NCBI GenBank assembly: GCA_903901425.1
Contig: CAIURC010000103.1
Span: forward strand, 1 to 64,000
Length of the DNA: 64,000 nt
DNA from: an uncultured Spartobacteria bacterium
Lineage (GTDB): Bacteria; Verrucomicrobiota; Verrucomicrobiia; Chthoniobacterales; Chthoniobacteraceae
Reading direction: 5' to 3'
Shown here: piece after piece, positions 60,816-64,000 of the stretch
Position numbering within the stretch: the first letter of the stretch is position 1
Layout: each line of letters starts with the position of its first letter
Notes under the pieces: model-generated
Told to the model about the DNA's origin: nothing
The model's database searches: none
Seen by the model: only the letters and a program-made list of their open reading frames with translations
Position numbers and translations under genes: made by a program

Positions 60816-62343
60816 CTCTGCCTCCTCCCTTTTTCCAGCCACTCCACCCGCCTCGGACGCCCGCAACGCCGCGGCACAGGCGCACCACCAACTCCCTCAA
60901 CTCTGAGTCCAGAGCAAGCAACAGCCCGAGCCCGCCAAGGAAAAGCCCGGCGAAGACCAGCGCCCCCCCCCACTGGGCGAGGATGTTTGTTCGGCGCACC
61001 CATTCCGCCGCCACTGCCGCAAGAGTTGTCCCCCCGGCAATCCAGCCCACGCGCCCGAGGGTTCCCACCGCCAGATGCCTGCGCAACCAGATCAACCCGC
61101 AGAGCGCCGCTCCTCCCCGGACCGTTCCAATCCACAGAACCGCATCCTCCAGCACTGCGCCCCAGGTCAACCACACGCTTCCCACCGTGGCGAGAAACTG
61201 TCCGGTGTTGAGCCGGAAAAGCGTGTCAGGATCGCCGTTCCGGAGCAGAACCGGCGAGACCACCCCGCGGGCCCATGCTTCCACCGCCATCGGGACCAAA
61301 ATGAGACGAACCAAGGCCGAAGCTGGCTCCATCCGGTGTCCGTAAAGCAACGGCACTAAGAGAGGGGTGAGCACAAACGCAGCCCCAATGCTCAGCGCAT
61401 AGAGAAGGGCAGATAGGCTGCAGACGCCCCCCCCGGCACGGGCGGTCTGAACGGGGTCCGCCGCGACCCGGCTCAGGTAGGGCGTCACCATGTTAGCCAT
61501 CGGCATCACCGTGAGTCCGAGAATTTTCCCGGTCACCTCGTACCCCAATGCCACATAGGCAAGGTCAGCCGCACGGGTCCCCGCTCCGTACCGGGCTGCA
61601 AAGAAAAGCACCAGCACGCCCCCGCCTCCGAGCATGGCACAGGCCTTGTCCAGTGAGCTGTGGAGTCCATACCGCACGGCCTCTCTCAGAAACCCGGGTG
61701 CGGGTGCTGCGTCATCCCTCGGAAGCCGGGCCGTGAACCGCCAGTGAAAGCACCATGCCTCACAGAGGGCCACTCCCAGCCAGATTCCCAAAACCCCAGT
61801 CACGCCGGCACCAGCCGCACCTGCCACCCCTGAGAAGACCGAACGCAGCACCATGAACCCGTGCTGCAAACCAAGGGCACTTCCCGGTTCAAGCATCGCC
61901 ATCAACCCATAGTGCGGAAGCCATTTCCCGAGCGTGGTGCCGCACAGCGCACCCACCCCGGCAAACAACCACGGATTCCCCCGCAACTCCGGAAACGCCG
62001 TCCACTGCGCATACCATGGGCCCAGACACGCCACCAAAAGCCCGGCCAGAAAACCCGCACGAAGCCTCCGGCGCAGCATCCCGGAATAGAATCCAGAGGC
62101 GAATCCCCGGGACTCGGCTTCCCGGTAGAACCGCGAAAAACCCGCATTACCGCCGGCCTCCGCAACAAACCCCACCACCCCCACCATTGCGGAAACCACG
62201 CCCAGCTGGGCGTAGGTGCCCGGATCCAGGCTCCGCACCATCCATGCGGACGCCAGGAAGCTTGCCCCCAGCCCGACCAGATTCAGAAAGCCATTTGAAC
62301 GCAAAGCCCGCGCCATGCCGGGATCCATGGAAGACTGTTTCAT
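60787..62343 (-). CDS. Wzx-type polysaccharide flippase (MOP superfamily)
   Basis: It moves lipid-linked oligosaccharides across the inner membrane. The protein has 518 residues and 12-14 helices. The opening RALRSNGFLNLVGLGASFLA and SAWMVRSLDPGTYAQLGVVS match the polysaccharide_synt/MATE-like family, and VAEAGGNAGFSRFYRE is comparable to the conserved helix 3 segment. The mid part KILGLTVMPMANMVTPYLSR is typical of Wzx helix 7-8. The C-terminus is Gly/Trp/Arg-rich. The Met at 62343 overlaps the upstream glycosyltransferase stop by ATGA and has GGGAGG about 10 bp upstream. Polymer identity unknown. Confidence 0.88.
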   Translation of the reverse strand: MKQSSMDPGMARALRSNGFLNLVGLGASFLASAWMVRSLDPGTYAQLGVVSAMVGVVGFVAEAGGNAGFSRFYREAESRGFASGFYSGMLRRRLRAGFLAGLLVACLGPWYAQWTAFPELRGNPWLFAGVGALCGTTLGKWLPHYGLMAMLEPGSALGLQHGFMVLRSVFSGVAGAAGAGVTGVLGIWLGVALCEAWCFHWRFTARLPRDDAAPAPGFLREAVRYGLHSSLDKACAMLGGGGVLVLFFAARYGAGTRAADLAYVALGYEVTGKILGLTVMPMANMVTPYLSRVAADPVQTARAGGGVCSLSALLYALSIGAAFVLTPLLVPLLYGHRMEPASALVRLILVPMAVEAWARGVVSPVLLRNGDPDTLFRLNTGQFLATVGSVWLTWGAVLEDAVLWIGTVRGGAALCGLIWLRRHLAVGTLGRVGWIAGGTTLAAVAAEWVRRTNILAQWGGALVFAGLFLGGLGLLLALDSELRELVVRLCRGVAGVRGGWSGWKKGGGRGGFRCENEA

Positions 62344-64000
62344 GGCAACCGCGCCTCCCGCAGGTCCACCAGTTCCGCAGCGATTCTCCGGGCCAGACCG
62401 TGGAGAGAATGATTTTCCTCCACCCAAATCCGGAGCGGTTCTGCCGCCTTCCGCCGTCGCTGCGGACTCCATGCCAGCACTTCCCCAAGCACCTGTATGA
62501 GTGCTGGAACCGACCCCGGCTCAAAGTAAAAGGAGCGCCCCGGATCTCCGAGACCTGCCAGAAAGTCGGTATTCGCAAAAAGACAGGGCCGACCGCAACT
62601 CATGGCCTCAATGGCTGTCTTATCGCCAAAACCTGCCGGTGTCAGGTTCACGTGCACCGCACACTGGCGGAAGTGGTGGGGTAGCTGGTCTGGGGGTACG
62701 GCCGGCTCGAACCGGACCCTGCTCTCGATCCCCAGACTCGCCGCCTCCGCCTCCAGCCTTGCCCGGTAACGGACATCCCCTTCCCCGGGACAGGCTCCCA
62801 CGATCACCAAGTGCCAGTCTCCGGCCAAACCGGCACAGGCGCGCACCAGGGTCAGCAGATCCTTGGACGGGGATATCCGCCCCACGCACAAAATCCGGCC
62901 GGACACCTCAGCCTCGCCGGGCCCGGGCGAAAACAACTCGGTGTCAATCCCCTGGCCGATCACCCGCACCTTCCGACCGGGGATTGGATAGGAATGGGCA
63001 AAACTGGTGACCACGCGGTCCGACACCCAGTGTGCAGCGCGCAAGGTCGGGTTGAGGCTGGGATGCGCGTACCACGTGACCAGCGGCACATGGCGGCTCC
63101 GGAGTTGCACCGCTCCCAGCACGGAAAACTCAATGTTCATGTGGGAAAAACACCCATCCACCGGCCCCTCTCCCAGAATCCGGCCAAGCATTTGAATGAA
63201 GCGCCCTGCCCGCCTCATCCGGCCCAACCCAAGCTCCCGGCCCGCACTGTGCACCCGGACGTTTTTAGGAAGATCCAGCCTTCCCGACCACATGGTCAGC
63301 ACCTCGACCCGTTCAGCCCACTGCGCCAGTTCCCGGAGCCAGAGCGTGGTGAAGCCCAGAACCGGATGCTCCGAGTCCGTGGCGAGGTTAAATACCAGAA
63401 CCCGCCCCAGAACCGGTTCCGACGTCTTCAAGACCGTCGAGGGATCCCACCGGGAACCATCCCCATCTTTGGACCTGGCCGCAGATCCGGACTCGGCGCG
63501 CCCCCCAGCCTTCTCCGCCAGTGTATGCCAGATCGACAACTGCCGGTTCCGTGCGGCAACCGGGTCCAGCCATCCGCGCACCCGCCTCCGGAGAACACGC
63601 CCGAGAACCGTGCGGACAGCTGAATCTCCGCAAAGTTCCTCCAAACGGTCCGCAAGAGCCTGCGGGTCCCCCACCGGCACACCCCCCGGATGAACCAGCG
63701 TCTTTGGGGCCCCTGACCGGCCGTTTGCAGCCAGAATCGCTGCGACCTGCTCGCCTGTCCCCCCGAGCAACTCGCGCACCCCACTCACCTCCGTTGCCGC
63801 ACAGGGAAGTCCTGCTGCGGCGGCTTCCATCAATACCCGGGCAAACCCCTCATACCGGGAAGACAGCACAAACACATCCGCGGATGCCATCCGCGCCGGC
63901 ATCTCATCCCGGCTCACCTTCGCCACCCACTCCACCCGATCGGAGGTGCCGTCCCGAACCGTTTGCCGGACAAGCTCCGATTTCTGGTCTCCCTCCCCGA
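62340..64000 (-). CDS. tandem GT4-GT4 glycosyltransferase, 5' end beyond window
   Basis: At least 552 residues are encoded, with the frame still open at the right edge. The first part is the donor half of a GT-B enzyme: FVLSSRYEGFARVLMEAAAA with the E-x7-E motif, then GVRELLGG. After about 110 residues of linker a second enzyme starts (RVLVFNLATDSEHPVLGFTT) and is complete: WYAHPSLNPTLRAAHWVSD, RILCVGRISPSKDLLTLVRA, VRFEPAVPPDQLPHHFRQCA and the motif TPAGFGDKTAIEAMSCGRPC. No stop separates them, so two GT4 modules are fused and could add two sugars in succession. The gene is coupled to the flippase by ATGA. Confidence 0.88.
   Translation of the reverse strand, partial: GEGDQKSELVRQTVRDGTSDRVEWVAKVSRDEMPARMASADVFVLSSRYEGFARVLMEAAAAGLPCAATEVSGVRELLGGTGEQVAAILAANGRSGAPKTLVHPGGVPVGDPQALADRLEELCGDSAVRTVLGRVLRRRVRGWLDPVAARNRQLSIWHTLAEKAGGRAESGSAARSKDGDGSRWDPSTVLKTSEPVLGRVLVFNLATDSEHPVLGFTTLWLRELAQWAERVEVLTMWSGRLDLPKNVRVHSAGRELGLGRMRRAGRFIQMLGRILGEGPVDGCFSHMNIEFSVLGAVQLRSRHVPLVTWYAHPSLNPTLRAAHWVSDRVVTSFAHSYPIPGRKVRVIGQGIDTELFSPGPGEAEVSGRILCVGRISPSKDLLTLVRACAGLAGDWHLVIVGACPGEGDVRYRARLEAEAASLGIESRVRFEPAVPPDQLPHHFRQCAVHVNLTPAGFGDKTAIEAMSCGRPCLFANTDFLAGLGDPGRSFYFEPGSVPALIQVLGEVLAWSPQRRRKAAEPLRIWVEENHSLHGLARRIAAELVDLREARLP

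Overview
The window is 64 kb of GC-rich, densely coding bacterial chromosome (about 60 % G+C by eye). The envelope is Gram-negative: KdsB, a GmhB-like phosphatase, an OprB-type porin, a class A PBP, DsbD, and a Wzx/glycosyltransferase locus. Two secreted sulfatases, a sialate O-acetylesterase, an SGNH lipase-like enzyme, CimA, a DHS-like protein, a TerB/ABCG-type fusion transporter and DUF7694-like proteins fit best with a member of the PVC group, probably Verrucomicrobiota. That placement is an inference from gene content; there is no rRNA here to test it.

Layout. 1-7.6 kb: C-terminally repeated SecG (cut by the edge), a conserved hypothetical plus cinA, a minus-strand zinc/manganese ABC operon (znuA-like, a small secreted protein, ATPase, permease, ExoD-family protein), and a divergent rhodanese-MauE-HNH run. 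7.6-17.6 kb: cimA, a sulfatase, a PBP1A-type enzyme and an unusual ECF sigma factor on the minus strand, facing a deoxyhypusine-synthase-like gene and a second sulfatase on the plus strand. 17.7-25.8 kb: SGNH hydrolase, gmhB-like/kdsB/pyrG, an OprB porin, a DUF892 ferritin-like protein, cardiolipin synthase and an EEP-family phosphodiesterase. 25.9-34.5 kb: ftsH, a 1,214-residue TerB/FHA/ABC fusion protein, a GNAT acetyltransferase and an ABC-2 exporter pair.

34.5-43.5 kb: bioA, then a long plus-strand run (sialate O-acetylesterase, FIST sensor-domain protein, ScsB-like DsbD, FGGY kinase, thioredoxin-fold protein, TrmN6-like methyltransferase). 43.7-49.9 kb: a NarL-type two-component system flanked by two genes that share a DUF7694-like domain, then a P-type cation ATPase and tRNA-Asn(GTT). 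50-57 kb: an M28 peptidase, parB, a lipoate ligase, gltX, aroE, acpP and a large RG-rich conserved hypothetical. 57.3-64 kb: a tightly coupled minus-strand surface-glycan locus (double GT4, Wzx flippase, polytopic membrane protein, GT4, acyltransferase), cut by the right edge.

Most of the window is housekeeping and envelope biology, with no sign of prophage, transposon, CRISPR or a canonical defence island. The least explained parts are the DUF7694-like pair around the two-component system with a leader hairpin, the ECF sigma factor with a roughly 120-residue inter-domain linker and three minisatellites in its 5' part, the TerB/FHA/ABCG fusion, the pyrG leader palindrome, and the secreted protein translationally embedded in the metal-uptake operon.
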